Shown: positions 48,311 to 59,040, numbered from the stretch's first letter. The stretch: DNA of 64,000 bases from Capra hircus (GCF_001704415.2 NC_030817.1:55661550-55725549), one strand, 5' to 3'. Program-made: numbers and translations. Notes: generated from the letters alone by a model not told the origin.

Positions 48311-48412
48311 GATTTTGGGGAGTATCAGGAAAGCTACTACTCCGTACAGACCACTGAAGGAGAGCAAATATCCCAGCTGATTGCAGGCTACATTGACATC
48401 ATCCTCAAAAAG
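48311..48412 (+). CDS. TLN2: Talin-2 coding exon 10 (F3 end)
   Basis: 102-bp exon (34 codons, residues 372-405) between acceptor ccccgcctag and donor gtattt, phase 0 on both sides. DFGEYQESYYSVQTTEGEQI followed by SQLIAGYIDIILKK forms the last strands and the C-terminal helix of F3, ending the FERM head. Confidence 0.97.
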
Positions 48413-49136
48413 GTATTTCATACTGTGCAGATTAGACAGCACTTCTTTATTAAAAAGTCTCAGTTTAGATGATGTAGCTACCTGGAAAATAAAAACACTC
48501 ATGTAAAGTACTTGATGCACTAATGGAATCTTTGACATTAAGATTTCTTGAGTGTGCAGTCTTTGACCACATATCCATTTCTAATTTTGCTGCAGCTCAC
48601 ATTTGTGTCATTGACTGCCAGGTAGTGAGCACTAGTGTATCATTCAGCTAATGAATGAGCCTAGCTCACCTGTGAGCGTCTTCCTCTCTAGGTAGTTGTT
48701 ACATTTTCCTCTCTAGAAACTGGGTTGAGGGCCTAAAGATTTTCTTTCTTTTTTTTTCTTTCTCTCTCATCCAGTTTTAACAAGGGGGAGGGTGTTATAT
48801 ACCATAGTGGTACACAAAATAACCTTTCCTAAGGTTTCAAGGTACCACCCACTGAAATAGCCAAGTTCTAGTAGAGTATTAGTATCTTAATTTTAACTGT
48901 ATGAAACTGTCTGTGCAATAATATATACAAAAGGCATTTAATATATATATTAAATATCACATTCTTTTTCATTGTAACTATTGATTTTATTCACCTATCA
49001 CTTATTAAATATCCCATACAAGAAATTTGGGGTAAACCTTAATGTATCTGCTTATGTGGCTCATTTTAAAAGGCCTCTTTAAAAGGAGCTTGTGTCAAGA
49101 CCTGCTAACTTTCATGTTTGTCTTGTTTTACCTCAG
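48413..49136 (+). other. TLN2: TLN2 intron 10
   Basis: GT-AG intron of 724 bp. AT-rich, with a pyrimidine run near 48740-48770; no repeat family or gene recognised. Confidence 0.9.
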
Positions 49137-49213
49137 AAACAAAGTAAAGATAGATTTGGACTGGAGGGCGATGAGGAGTCGACTATGTTAGAAGAGTCCG
49201 TTTCCCCTAAAAA
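49137..49213 (+). CDS. TLN2: Talin-2 coding exon 11 (head-rod linker)
   Basis: 77-bp exon between acceptor ttacctcag and donor gtaagt, encoding residues 406-430 plus two bases of codon 431. KQSKDRFGLEGDEESTMLEE is the acidic start of the unstructured linker between head and rod. SVSPKK (426-431) includes S428-P429, equivalent to talin-1 S425, a CDK5 site controlling talin turnover (family knowledge). Confidence 0.97.
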
Positions 49214-49654
49214 GTAAGTGTATTTAAGATCAGGGATAACTGCCTTCTCCCAGCATGGGCAGGTTTCCTAGGCTAACTCTGGGCCGGTTGCCCTGAAGTC
49301 CTTCACGTGGAGGAGGTGATAATGGATGAGACAGATGAGTCTTGCTTCTCAAAGTGTGGTTCCCCAGACCATTGTCGTCACTGTTGAGGGTGTCCTGTTG
49401 GGGTGAGGGCGGCTGGGGGTTTCAGGGAGACACGGAAGACCATGTGGGGCTTAATTCCACCTTTAGACATGGTAAGCCTTCATGTCCTGTTTTGAATTTC
49501 TGATTGATTTCTCATAAGCTACATCATTATTATCAAAGCCTGGAGAGTGAGTTCAGTTCTGTATCTTTTGGGCTAGGGACCTAGCCAGTAGGGGAATTTT
49601 TGTTTATGAGACGCTTGTTACTGCCATGCTTGATACACATGTCATGAGGTAGCA

Positions 49655-49875
49655 AAGGGAAGTGGTAAAAACATGGACTCTGGAGCCAGAGTTAGTGGGT
49701 TTCAGTCTGGAGTCTGTTTTCCAATGTGTGGCCTTGAGGGCATTATGAGTTTTCTCTGTCGCCTTCATCTCATCTATAAAATGAGAATAATGATTGATAG
49801 TACTACCTCATAAGTTGATTTTGATGCTTGAGTTCTTAATAATGCTTATAAAACAAATAAAGCACATTAAGCCAT
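49655..49875 (+). mobile_element. MIR SINE
   Basis: 'aaacatggactctggagcca', 'tctataaaatgagaataatg' and 'gcttataaaacaaataaagc' in MIR order. Confidence 0.7.
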
Positions 49876-50410
49876 CTCTAGGACATAATACATATTTGCT
49901 ATTTTTATCATTATTTTAAATTTAGAGCAGTTTCAATTTAGCCCTATTTTGTGAATGAGGAAACTGAGATTTATTAAAATTTAGGAATAGGCAAGACTTG
50001 TTGAGAAGCCTGTTCACCCACTCCCTTCATGTTCATAGAACACTGTAGTGACAATTTTTCTTGTCTATACTGAGTGTCTCCATCTTGCTGTCTTGCTTGA
50101 TCCCAGCAACATCCCCCGTGGAAGAGGTAGGCTAGATCTGGTCATCCTCAGACCATGGATGAGGAATCTGAAGCTCCTGGAGTTTAGCTGAGATGCACAC
50201 CTGGGCCGAGCCAGGACTCGATTCAGGTCTGTGACATCTCCTCTAGGGCGCTGTCCTGGGGCAGCATCTTGAACTTGGCCAGGCGTAGTCACTATTTCCC
50301 TACCTGGGCTGCTGTGTACCAGTTTCCCATAGTTTGCGTCATAATCCCCTAGGAAGTGGTTCTCTATTTGTCCCCTATTAGTATACAACTTGGAGCCAAA
50401 TTTGATGTAC

Positions 50411-50680
50411 TGCAGTGGCAGCCCACTCCAGGACTCTTGCCTGGCAAATCCCATGGATGGAGGAGCCTGGTGGGCTGCAGTCCATGGGGTCACTAGGAGT
50501 TGGATACGACTGAGCGACTTCACTTTCACTTTTCACTTCCATGCATTGGAGAAGGAAATGGCAACCCACTCCAGTATTCTTGCCTGGAGAATCCCAGGGA
50601 TGGGGGAGCCTGGTGGGCTGCCGTCTGTGGGGTCTCACAGAGTCGGACACGACCGAAGCAATTTAGCAGCAGCAGCAGCA
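50411..50680 (+). mobile_element. Bov-A2 SINE
   Basis: Two Bov-A units joined by 'ttcactttcacttttcactt' with a (gca)n tail at 50665-50680. No clear target duplication found. Confidence 0.9.
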
Positions 50681-51946
50681 TTTCAAGTACCGTTTGGTAC
50701 CCTCTGGCAAAAGACTTGAATTTCTTGGAGTTATTAATGACCATCAGATGAATGTTACTAAGCTAGTGCTTCCTAATAGGGTCAGCTGTGCACTTCACAG
50801 AATTCCATTGCACTTGAACTTCTCCTAGGAGAAGCTCAGTAAGTGTCTGTGCCCTGAGTGCTGGGACCCTCCCCTGCCTGGCGCCGCTGCATCCCCTCCC
50901 CACTGCAAAGGGCATCACAGTCCAGGGAGATCCTCATCACAAGATCTTTGACTTCTCCCTGTATGAGACATTGGCTGAGATCTTGGAATGCAGCTGAGCT
51001 CTGAGAGAAGCCTTAGATGTACCCTCTCTAGTGCCAGTTCCTCTGCAGATGTTAATGTCACTCCATGGATACCTGTCGATTGGTACCCTAACTTAACTCA
51101 CAACCTTTGCCCTGGGCAACAGGAAGTGAACTGTGATGGTTCCAGAATCCTGGGACAGAGGCTCCTGTGCCTTAATACAGCTACTCACCAACACTGCCCT
51201 ACTCCCTCCCCACCCCCCAACACAGACTCTCCCACATTCAATGTGGGTTTGTCCTCTGGATTATCAGATTCTTACGCTCATGTGCTCAAAGTCCTTTGCG
51301 CTCACCTCTCATTCCAGGAAAATATCAAGAGGTAAAAACTTGAAAATTTTTTTTACTAGATGCCCTGGGAGTCTTCCCAGACTTAAGTTGAAATCATCTG
51401 GACGAGGTACCAAGGTCAGCCAGTCATCAAGGCTCCACACGTGTTGAAACATCCTCTGTGGTCAGTGGCTTTCCACCTGGGGAAAGAGAGCTAAGCTGAG
51501 GGAGATGTGAAGTTCATTTCCACATTTCTTCCTTCAGACTATGGATTACTGATCTCTGTCCCCAGGGCTTAGAATAGAACCTGGCATGCAGTAGGTTTGT
51601 GTTGAATGAATGCTATTTCAGGTAGAATTTACCAAATACTACATCACTGTATCCAGATCATTCACTTAGGCCTAGAACATCATTGTTTTCTGTGTCTTTC
51701 TGAACAGCTAATAGCATGCCAGTAATTAATTACAGTACTGATTATATAAAAAGATTCATTCATCTCAGGGTTTTGCTGAGCATTTTAGTGCTGTTAACCT
51801 CATTCATGATTCTGTCTCTATTTGCCTCTTTTAAACTGGTTGTCGTAACATGAAGCACGAACATTGCTGACACCTGTGGTATCAGGTGACATGACACTCC
51901 ACGTGAGCGGCCACCTCGCAGTGACCAAAGCGTCTGTTCCCCACAG

Positions 51947-52127
51947 GTCCACCATCCTGCAGCAGCAGTTCAATCGCACCGGGAAGGTGGAGCACGGTTC
52001 GGTGGCGCTGCCAGCTGTAATGCGCTCTGGCTCCAGCGGGCCTGAGACCTTCAATGTTGGCAGCATGCCCTCACCACAGCAGCAGGTCATGGTTGGGCAG
52101 ATGCACCGCGGCCACATGCCCCCACTG
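51947..52127 (+). CDS. TLN2: Talin-2 coding exon 12 (calpain linker)
   Basis: 181-bp exon between acceptor ttccccacag and donor gtgagg. It completes codon 431 and ends at residue 491. It starts with STILQQQFNRTGKVEHGSVA, where QQQ (436-438) aligns with the talin-1 calpain-2 site Q433-Q434 that separates head from rod. The remainder (MRSGSSGPETFNVGSMP and QQQVMVGQMHRGHMPPL) is Gly-, Ser-, Pro- and Gln-rich, as expected for disordered linker, and reaches the first helix of rod bundle R1. Confidence 0.97.
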
Positions 52128-53029
52128 GTGAGGCTCCCGGGGGCCTTGCCCTGCCCATCACGAGCCTGCCCCTGGTGTCCAGGGAGCAATACCAGCCTGC
52201 TGATGGGTTGTGTGTATTATCCCCACTCTTGCTACTTCCTGTCTGCATCCTGGCTCTTCAGCTGTGAGGTCCCAAATGCCCAATTCCCAGTGTGTTTTCT
52301 TTTAAATGGGTGGCTCTGGCAGTGCTCTGTCTAGGACTACAGGTTTCCTCAAGGGCTGGACAAGAGCCAGTGGCCTCTCCACGTGGTGTGTGAGTGAGGG
52401 CTAGGACCCTGCTTGCCCACTTGTTCATCAGCCCAGTACCCCTCAGAGAGGCTCAGAAGCAGTCCAAGTCTGTTCCACTCCATACATCCCCCGAGCACAG
52501 CATTGGTTTCTTGCACTGTGCTCGTCTGACTGGGTCTCTGTGGAATCTCATGCTTTGGGACAAGAACTTTTTGAAAGCAGAAGAGCCTGAAAGCCCAGAA
52601 GTGATTTGACTAAAGAAGCATGTTGACTGTATTGTAGGTTTGGGTAAAATCTTTATTTACTTACCAAGAATTCAGATGTAACACCCACATGATTCCTGTG
52701 CAGGGGAACTTCTGTTCTGAATACTCAAGGGTTGGATCCCCTGAGCTCCCAGCAGGGGACTCTTTCTGAGCCTTCTTGTCAGCTAATTACACACTCTACA
52801 CTCTGCTGATTATAATCACTCTATTGCAAACACCCCTATTTAGTATTCTATTCATGTATTACAATACCTATTTCCAGCCCCAGTTGAAATAGAAGGTGGT
52901 TCAGGCAATTTGTTGAGAGATACTCTGGACCATTGTGTCTTGATCCCAGATCCAATTCCCTTGCTTACATAGAGGCTCTGTTGCCAGGCCAGGAGCATGA
53001 TGTGACCCCTGTATTACCTACCTTTGCAG
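52128..53029 (+). other. TLN2: TLN2 intron 12
   Basis: GT-AG intron of 902 bp. I recognise no mobile element or other gene. The open frame at 51864-52334 simply reads exon 12 through its donor. Confidence 0.9.
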
Positions 53030-53143
53030 ACCTCAGCCCAGCAGGCCCTCATGGGGACCATCAACACGAGCATGCACGCTGTCCAGCAGGCCCAGGACGA
53101 CCTCAGCGAGCTCGACTCCCTGCCACCTCTTGGCCAGGATATG
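53030..53143 (+). CDS. TLN2: Talin-2 coding exon 13 (R1)
   Basis: 114-bp exon (38 codons, residues 492-529) between acceptor acctttgcag and donor gtgaga, phase 0 at both ends. TSAQQALMGTINTSMHAVQQ followed by AQDDLSELDSLPPLGQDM forms a first R1 rod helix and the following loop. A SINE begins 27 nt behind the donor. Confidence 0.97.
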
Positions 53144-53170
53144 GTGAGAGTCGTTTAGCACTTGATTTAC

Positions 53171-53329
53171 TTTTTAAAAATATTTATTTATTTGGCTGTG
53201 CCAGTCTTAATTGCAGCACATGGGATCTTTAGTTGTGGCTTGTGGGATCTGCTTCCTGACCAGGGATTGGACCGAGGCCCCCAGCCTTGGGAGGATGGAG
53301 TCTTAGCCACTAGACCACCAGGGAAGTTG
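53171..53329 (-). mobile_element. CHR-type SINE (shortened)
   Basis: 'atttatttatttggctgtg' tail side and 'ctagaccaccagggaagt' head side, antisense to TLN2. The middle of the usual body is missing. Lies only 27 nt beyond the exon 13 donor. Confidence 0.85.
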
Positions 53330-53478
53330 AGCATTTTTATTTGATGTCTCTGCCCTCACAGAAAATGGGATTCTGCACTCCGGCTGGATTCAGTGAGGTG
53401 AATCTCTGTCTCCAGCTGGGTGAGGTCCCAATCCATTTATTTTTTAAGAGATGGAGTCCCTGTCTTTAAGCTGCACCC

Positions 53479-53678
53479 AAGGAAGAGGGTACTAGTGGTA
53501 AAGAACCCACCTGCAATGCAGGAGACATAAAAGATACTGATTTGATCCCTGTGTTGGGAAGATCTCCACTCCAGTATTCTTGCCTAGAGAATCCCATGGA
53601 CGGAGGAGCCTGGAGGGCTATAGTCCATAGGGTCACAAAGAGTTGGACATGACTGAAGCAATTTAGCACTTAGCACAG
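53479..53678 (+). mobile_element. Bov-tA SINE (internally shortened)
   Basis: Head piece 'ggtaaagaacccacctgcaa', then 'gatctccactccagtattc' where the usual 'cccctggagaag' block is deleted, ending 'tgactgaagcaatttagcac'. Confidence 0.85.
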
Positions 53679-53744
53679 GAAGAAAGAATCATAAAATGCC
53701 ACAGGCTATTGGCAGTACCCCTTTAGGCTAAGAACTTAAACTCA

Positions 53745-53870
53745 AGTGGGGCCCAAATTCCAGCCCCACGGCTCAGTGGCTGTGTCATTCTGGGCAACTT
53801 ACTCTCTCTAAGGTCCACTTTGTTATCCCTGAGAAAGGCTGTTGTGAGGGTTGACAATACAATCACGAAA
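53745..53870 (+). mobile_element. MIR SINE fragment
   Basis: 'gctgtgtcattctgggcaac' followed by 'ttactctctctaaggtccac' and 'gctgttgtgagggttgac' match the MIR middle and 3' part. Confidence 0.6.
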
Positions 53871-53888
53871 AAAGTTCTTCCCTTGTGT

Positions 53889-54107
53889 GCGGGCTTCCCT
53901 TGTGGCTCAGCTGGTAAAGAATCTGCCTGCAATGTGGGAGACCTGGATTTGATCCCTGGGTTGGAAAGATCCCCTGGAGAAGGGAGCAGCTACTCACTCC
54001 AGTTTTCTGGCCTGGAGAATTCCATGGACTCTGTAGTCTCTGTACTATTCTTACTGTATAGTGCATGGGGTCACAAAGAGTCAGACTGAGCACCTTTCAC
54101 TTTCACT
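53889..54107 (+). mobile_element. Bov-tA SINE with internal insertion
   Basis: Canonical from gggcttccc to 'cacctttcactttcactt', but about 20 bp ('ctctgtactattcttactgt') interrupt the usual 'tagtccatggggtc' passage near 54039-54062. Confidence 0.88.
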
Positions 54108-54169
54108 TCACAAAGTTCTTAGCCCCGCACCTAACACAGTGCAAGCCCAGTGAGTATTAGCTGGATTTG

Positions 54170-54325
54170 TTGCAAACCTCAGAGTCATCCAGAGGTTAAA
54201 AATGGGCCCCTCCTCCATTTTTTCTGACTCAGTTGGTCTGGGGTGGGGCCGGAGAATTTGCATTTCCAGCAGGTTCGCAGGTGCTACTGCTTTTCTGGGA
54301 ACCATGCTTTGTGAACTGCTGGGTT
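54170..54325 (+). mobile_element. MER20-like hAT fragment
   Basis: 'ctgactcagttggtctgggg', 'tggggccggagaatttgcat' and 'gaaccatgctttgtgaactg' match the 3' two thirds of MER20 in sense. Confidence 0.7.
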
Positions 54326-54404
54326 CCTACTACTGAACTTTTCAATGAGGCAGGGCGATTAACTGCCTTCCCATAGCTGCCATTGCATGAAATCATCTAG
54401 TCCC

Positions 54405-54545
54405 TTGCTGTTTAAATTGTGATCCCCAGGCCAGCAGCATTGGCAGCACTTAGGATCGTGTGAGAGGTACAGAATCTTAAGCCTTACTCCACCCTTCTGA
54501 ATCAGAATCTACATTTTAGTTCCCAGCTGTTTTGTGTCCACAGGG
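54405..54545 (-). mobile_element. MER20-like hAT fragment, antisense
   Basis: 'tgatccccaggccagcagca' and 'cttctgaatcagaatctaca' follow the complement of MER20. Confidence 0.65.
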
Positions 54546-54587
54546 AAGTTTGCCAAGCACCGGCTACCTTTGTCATTCTCTGTCCTG

Positions 54588-54745
54588 CTTTGCACATTAG
54601 AATCACCTGAAAGGCTTAAAGGACAAAGCCTAGGGCCCAGGTTAGACCAAGCAGATCAGTGTTGCTGGAGGTGGGGCCTGGGTTTCCATAGCATTTCATC
54701 TCTCTTTGTGATTCTAATATGCAGCCAGGGTTGGAAACCATGGCT
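54588..54745 (+). mobile_element. MER5A-like hAT element
   Basis: 'gcacattagaatcacctga', 'tggaggtggggcctgggttt' and 'gattctaatatgcagccag' are in the MER5A order, ending 'ggttggaaaccatg'. Confidence 0.7.
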
Positions 54746-55523
54746 ATAGTACTGCCTGGACATCATAGGGGCAGAACCAAGACACAGTTTGTAGCCTCAT
54801 CTCATCCAGCCAGGACAGCTGCCTCCAAGTTCTCTCTGCTCAGTGTGTTTTTCACTTGTGTACCTGTAAACCTGAAGGGTGTAGCATCCTCAAAGCTGTT
54901 TCTCTCAAGTCTCTGAAGTTATTAAGTATTTTGCTTTCAGGAACTTGAAACTAAAAATGCATATGGCAGCCTCCCATATCCAGCACAGCTGGGAGAAGGA
55001 GTTTTTAAGTATCTGGACTTGATATTCTTGCTTCACCAATTTTCAAAGAATTAATATATAAAATATTTTAATGCTAGACATACTCTGAACCAAGATTAAT
55101 ATTTGGGGACTATCTGGGGAAGGAGACCAGAACCATCTATTACCATGGGATCACCATTGCCAGTGTAAGCACTCATTGGCTAAGACCAGAAATGGCCAAA
55201 AGCAGAATTTGCTAAGAGTCACATGAGCATAAAGTATAAGAACTAGAAAGGTTTCAAAAGACCACTGAGTTTCTACAGTAGAAGAAATTTAGGCACAGGA
55301 ACTGGGTGAAGTTTGCTCAACGTCATATCACATATTATGGATCCAGAGCAGGGGTCTTGAAGACCACCCCTCAAAATCCTGCTGGGAAAGGTGCACATCA
55401 GCATGATATTCATGTCATAAAAGACAGTTGCTATGCTGAGAGAAGACTCAGCTAAAATACCCTGATTCTCACTCCATTCTCTAAAACAATGAAGATGAAA
55501 ATTAGCAACAGTTGTTGGTGCCA

Positions 55524-55735
55524 GAGGGTTTCCCAGGTGACTCGGTGGTAATAAATCTGCCTGCTACTGCAGGAGACACAGGAGATGCAGTTCAATCCCT
55601 GAGTTGGAAGGATCCCATTGAGTAGGAAGTGGCAACCCACTCCGGTCTTCTTGCCTGGGAAATCCCACGGATAGTGGAGCCTGGAGGGCTATAGCCTGTA
55701 GGGTCCGAAGGAGTCAGACATGACTGAGCATGCAC
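55524..55735 (+). mobile_element. Bov-tA SINE
   Basis: Perfect 10-bp target duplication gttggtgcca at 55514-55523 and 55736-55745 encloses a full-length, moderately diverged copy. Confidence 0.93.
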
Positions 55736-56073
55736 GTTGGTGCCACTGTGCAGTATTATTATAAGATACTACTTATCTCCATTTTTTTAAACTGAATTTA
55801 CCTACGTAAAACCACAGAGAGATTTTGTCTCCAAAATCTTAAAGAAAAGGTAACCCGAGTAAGAAGCATTGAGAATTTTCTTTCCATGTGGCATGAATGA
55901 ATGAGCAAGAGGCCTGTTAAGGACATTGTTGAAGATGATGTAAGGGTCTCATGGGTGCCGGCCCAGTGAGAGGAGTGTGGTCAGAATGCTGGTCTCGTTT
56001 CATGGCACGGCTTCTCTGGTTTCCTGGGTAACCCTGCTCAGCGACTGTGTCATGCGGTTATCTGGTTTTGCAG

Positions 56074-56182
56074 GCGTCTAGGGTGTGGGTTCAGAATAAA
56101 GTGGACGAGTCCAAACACGAAATCCACTCTCAAGTCGATGCCATCACAGCTGGAACCGCGTCCGTTGTTAACCTCACAGCCG
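56074..56182 (+). CDS. TLN2: Talin-2 coding exon 14 (R1)
   Basis: 109-bp exon between acceptor gttttgcag and donor gtgagt, encoding residues 530-565 plus one base of codon 566. ASRVWVQNKVDESKHEIHSQ followed by VDAITAGTASVVNLTA is R1 rod helix sequence, close to talin-1. Confidence 0.97.
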
Positions 56183-56936
56183 GTGAGTCCCTGAGGGATC
56201 TGTGGTGTATTGTGGTTTTGTTCAAAAAAAAAAACAAGAGAGAAGTTCTTATTCTTTGATTGAAGCAACAGATTTTTCCTATTCGGAGAGAAGAGTCTAT
56301 TTTTAGGCCCTCACAATGCTTCAAGCATTTTCTCCCCCTGACCCGGGAGAAATGTGGGGAGCCTCTCTTGCCTTTGTGACTTTATCATGCACCCTCAGTG
56401 AAAAGCAGTTACTCAGCTCATTGTCCATCAAGCTGCTGGACATACTTCTAAGTTTACTGAGGCCAGTTTCTGCCTTCTGGGAGCTTACAGTCTCAAAGTG
56501 GTTTTGTATGGCTGGCCGTCATGGGTGCCTTCCTCTGTCTTGTCTAGCTGTGGTCTTCTCTGGATTGCATGGCCCTCAGCCTTGCATTGTCAAGTGAGAG
56601 CCAGGGACGATCTTGGCATCACCAAGCAGGCTTGCAGTGTTTCAGGGACAGAGCTGACCTCTCCAAGCTGCTGACCTTGGAGAGGCCTTCTGCAAAGGAC
56701 CATGAGATGCTAGCTTTAAAGGTGTTCATGCTCAGAATCTCAAAGTGTGAGACCTCGGGGTGAAAGGACCCCGTGAGGAGCAGCCTTGGAGATGGGGAGA
56801 CGAGACGTCTGACTCTTGCAGGATGTCGCAAGGGGGCGGGGTCTGCTGCCAGTGTCACCACCTGTCGTGTGTTACCCTGGGCTCCCCGCAGCCTTCACTG
56901 CCCTGCTCTGATGGTGTCAGTCCTTCTCTGTCCCAG
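56183..56936 (+). other. TLN2: TLN2 intron 14
   Basis: GT-AG intron of 754 bp. I see no mobile element, RNA or other gene. GC content rises toward exon 15. Confidence 0.9.
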
Positions 56937-57145
56937 GTGATCCTGCGGACACCGACTACACTGCCGTGGGATGCGCCATCACCACCATTTCTTCCAACCT
57001 GACGGAGATGTCCAAGGGCGTGAAGCTGCTGGCTGCCCTCATGGATGACGAGGTGGGCAGCGGGGAGGACTTGCTCAGAGCCGCGAGGACCCTCGCCGGG
57101 GCTGTGTCAGATCTGCTGAAAGCTGTGCAGCCGACTTCTGGAGAG
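56937..57145 (+). CDS. TLN2: Talin-2 coding exon 15 (R1, vinculin-binding helix)
   Basis: 209-bp exon between acceptor ctgtcccag and donor gtgagc, completing codon 566 and ending on a codon boundary at residue 635. Helices AVGCAITTISSNLTEMSKGV and GEDLLRAARTLAGAVSDLLK belong to R1. The second, about residues 608-630, corresponds to the talin-1 vinculin-binding site VBS1 (residues 607-636), with its amphipathic spacing of Leu, Ala and Val. In talins this site is buried and exposed by force or unfolding (family knowledge). Confidence 0.97.
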
Positions 57146-57182
57146 GTGAGCTTTGGGGTGAGCAGTCACTCAAGGTTCTTTT

Positions 57183-57296
57183 GTTTAACTTTTTATTTTG
57201 TGTTGGGGCATAGACAATTAACAATGTTGTGGTAGTTTCCAGTGGACAGTGAGGGCACTCAGCCATGTATATACATGGACCCATTCTCCCCTAAAG
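57183..57296 (-). mobile_element. L1 3' end fragment, antisense
   Basis: 'aactttttattttgtgttgg', 'caattaacaatgttgtggta' and 'tatacatggacccattctcc' fit the antisense artiodactyl L1 3' end. Starts about 37 nt past the exon 15 donor. Confidence 0.7.
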
Positions 57297-57465
57297 TCAC
57301 TCAAGCTCTGATGAGGTAGATGCAGCCTTTGGGACCCACGGGACTCTTGCTGCCCTAGGTGCTCCTTCCATCCCAGTGGCTCACGTTACCACACTGCAAG
57401 GTTTGGGGTTGCTGAACTGTGTGCAGAAGCTATGGTGCAACCTTTGATACTGGCTAAGCATTACT

Positions 57466-58556
57466 CGGAGTACGTCAAGGCTGTATATTGCCACCCTGCT
57501 TATTTAACTTATATGCAGAGTACATCATGAAAACGCTGGGCTGGAAGCAGCACAAGCTGGAATCAAGATTGCCAGGAGAAATATCAATAAGCTCAGAGAT
57601 GCAGATGACACCATCGTTATGGCAGAAAGTGAAGAGGAACTAAAGACCCTCTTGATGAAAGTGAAAGAGGAGAGTGAAAAAGTTGGCTTAAAGCTCAACA
57701 TTCAGAAAACTAAGATCATGGCATCTGGTCCCATCACTTCATGGCAGATAGATGGGGAAACAGTGGAAACAGTGTCAGACTTTATTTTTGGGGAGCTCCA
57801 AAATCACTGCAGATGGTGATTGCAGCCATGAAATTAAAAGACACTTAATCCTTGGAAGGAAAAGTTATGACCAACCTAGATAGCATATTAAAAAGCAGAG
57901 ACATTACTTTGCCAACAATGTTCCGTCTAGTCAAGGCTATGGTTTTTCCTGTGGTCATGTATGAATGTGAGAGTTGGACTGTGAAGAAAGCTGAGCACCA
58001 AACTGATGCTTGTGAACTGTGGTGTTGGAGAAGACTCTTGAGAGTCCCTTGGACTGCAAGGAGGTCCAACCCATCCATCCTAAAGGAGACCACTCCTGGG
58101 TGTTCACTGGAAGGACTGATGCTGAGGCTGAAACTCCAATACTTTGGCCACCTCATGCAAAGAAATGACTCATTAAAAAAGACCCTGATGCTGGGAGGGA
58201 TTGGGGGCAGGAGGAGAAGGGGACGACCGAGGATGAGATGGCTGGCTGGCATCACGGACTCGATGCACATGCTACTGCTGCTAAGTCGCTTCAGTCGTGT
58301 CCGACTCTGTGTGACCCCGTAGACAGCAGCCCACCAGGCTCCCTCATCCCTGGGATTCTCCAGGCAAGAACACTGGAGTGAGTTGCCATTTCCTTCTCCA
58401 GTGCATGAAAGTGAAAAGTGAAAGTGAAGTCGCTCAGTCGTGTCCGACTCTTCACCATGAGTTTGGGTGAATTCCAGGAGTTGGTGATGGACAGGGAGGC
58501 CTGGCGTGCGGAGATTCATGGAGTCGCAAAGAGCCGGACACGACCCGAACTGAAGC
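57466..58556 (+). mobile_element. BovB LINE, 5'-truncated, sense
   Basis: Sense BovB from 'ggagtacgtcaaggctgta' to the 'gccggacacgacccgaact' end. The region just after the RT core reads EEELKTLLMKVKEESEKVGL and WTVKKAE, in shifted frames. The catalytic YADD reads DADD (57598-57609; tyrosine lost) and frameshifts follow, so it is dead. A Bov-A2 interrupts it at 58268-58455. Confidence 0.92.
58268..58455 (-). mobile_element. Bov-A2-type SINE in BovB
   Basis: Antisense unit beginning 'gctactgctgctaagtcgct' and ending 'gctcagtcgtgtccgactct'. It interrupts the first BovB copy between 'actcgatgcacatg' and 'atgagtttgggtgaatt', so it is younger than that copy. Confidence 0.88.
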
Positions 58557-59040
58557 ATTAATCTGCTGACAAAGGTCCATATAGTTAAGACTATGGTCTT
58601 CCTGATAGTCACATGCAGTGAGAGCTGGACTGTAAAGAAGGCAGAGCACCAAAGAATCGATGCTTTCCAACTGTGGTGCTGGGGAAGACTCCTGAAGGTC
58701 TCCTGGACAGCAGGGAGATCAAACCAGTCAATCTTAAGGGAGATCAACCCTGAATACTGGTTGGAAGGACTGATGCTGAAGCAAAAGCTCCAGTATTTTG
58801 GTCATCTGATGTGAACAGCCAACTCAGTGGAAAGTCCCTGATGCTGGCAAAGATTGAGGGCAGAAGGAGAAGAGGGTGTCAAAGGATGAGATGGCTGGAT
58901 GGTATCACCAATGCAATGGATGTGAACTTGAGCAAACTCTGGAAGATGATGAGGGACAGGGAAGCTTGGCATGCCGCAGTACATGGGGTCGCAAAGAGTT
59001 GGACGTGACTGAGCGACTGAACAACCAACAAGCTCTTGGA
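58557..59040 (+). mobile_element. Second BovB 3' fragment, sense
   Basis: A second copy of the BovB C-terminal region abuts the first: 'gacaaaggtccatatagtta' start, then WTVKKAEHQRIDAF, LQYFGHL and RMRWLDG blocks, ending 'gagcgactgaacaaccaac'. It is more diverged than the first copy. Confidence 0.9.

Larger units (their letters stand above)
49214..51946 (+). other. TLN2: TLN2 intron 11
   Basis: GT-AG intron of 2733 bp. It contains a MIR (49655-49875), possibly a second antisense MIR tail (about 49925-50010) and a Bov-A2 (50411-50680). I recognise nothing in 50690-51940. Confidence 0.9.
53144..56073 (+). other. TLN2: TLN2 intron 13
   Basis: GT-AG intron of 2930 bp, dense in transposons: a CHR SINE, three Bov-tA copies, a MIR and three small hAT remnants between 54170 and 54745. 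Nothing is recognised in 53335-53475, 54750-55510 or 55750-56070. Confidence 0.9.

Noticed and set aside
50065..50529. 154-codon minus-strand ORF
   Set aside because: Its N-terminal part is antisense Bov-A2; the rest is unique intron with no recognisable domain or splice support.
51864..52334. 156-codon plus-strand ORF
   Set aside because: It is TLN2 exon 12 extended into introns on both sides; the true exon is 51947-52127 by splice sites and phase.
57845..58747. 300-codon minus-strand ORF, the longest in the window
   Set aside because: It is the antisense of two BovB copies and a Bov-A2, read through as one frame. Such antisense BovB ORFs recur in ruminant genomes and have no independent coding evidence.
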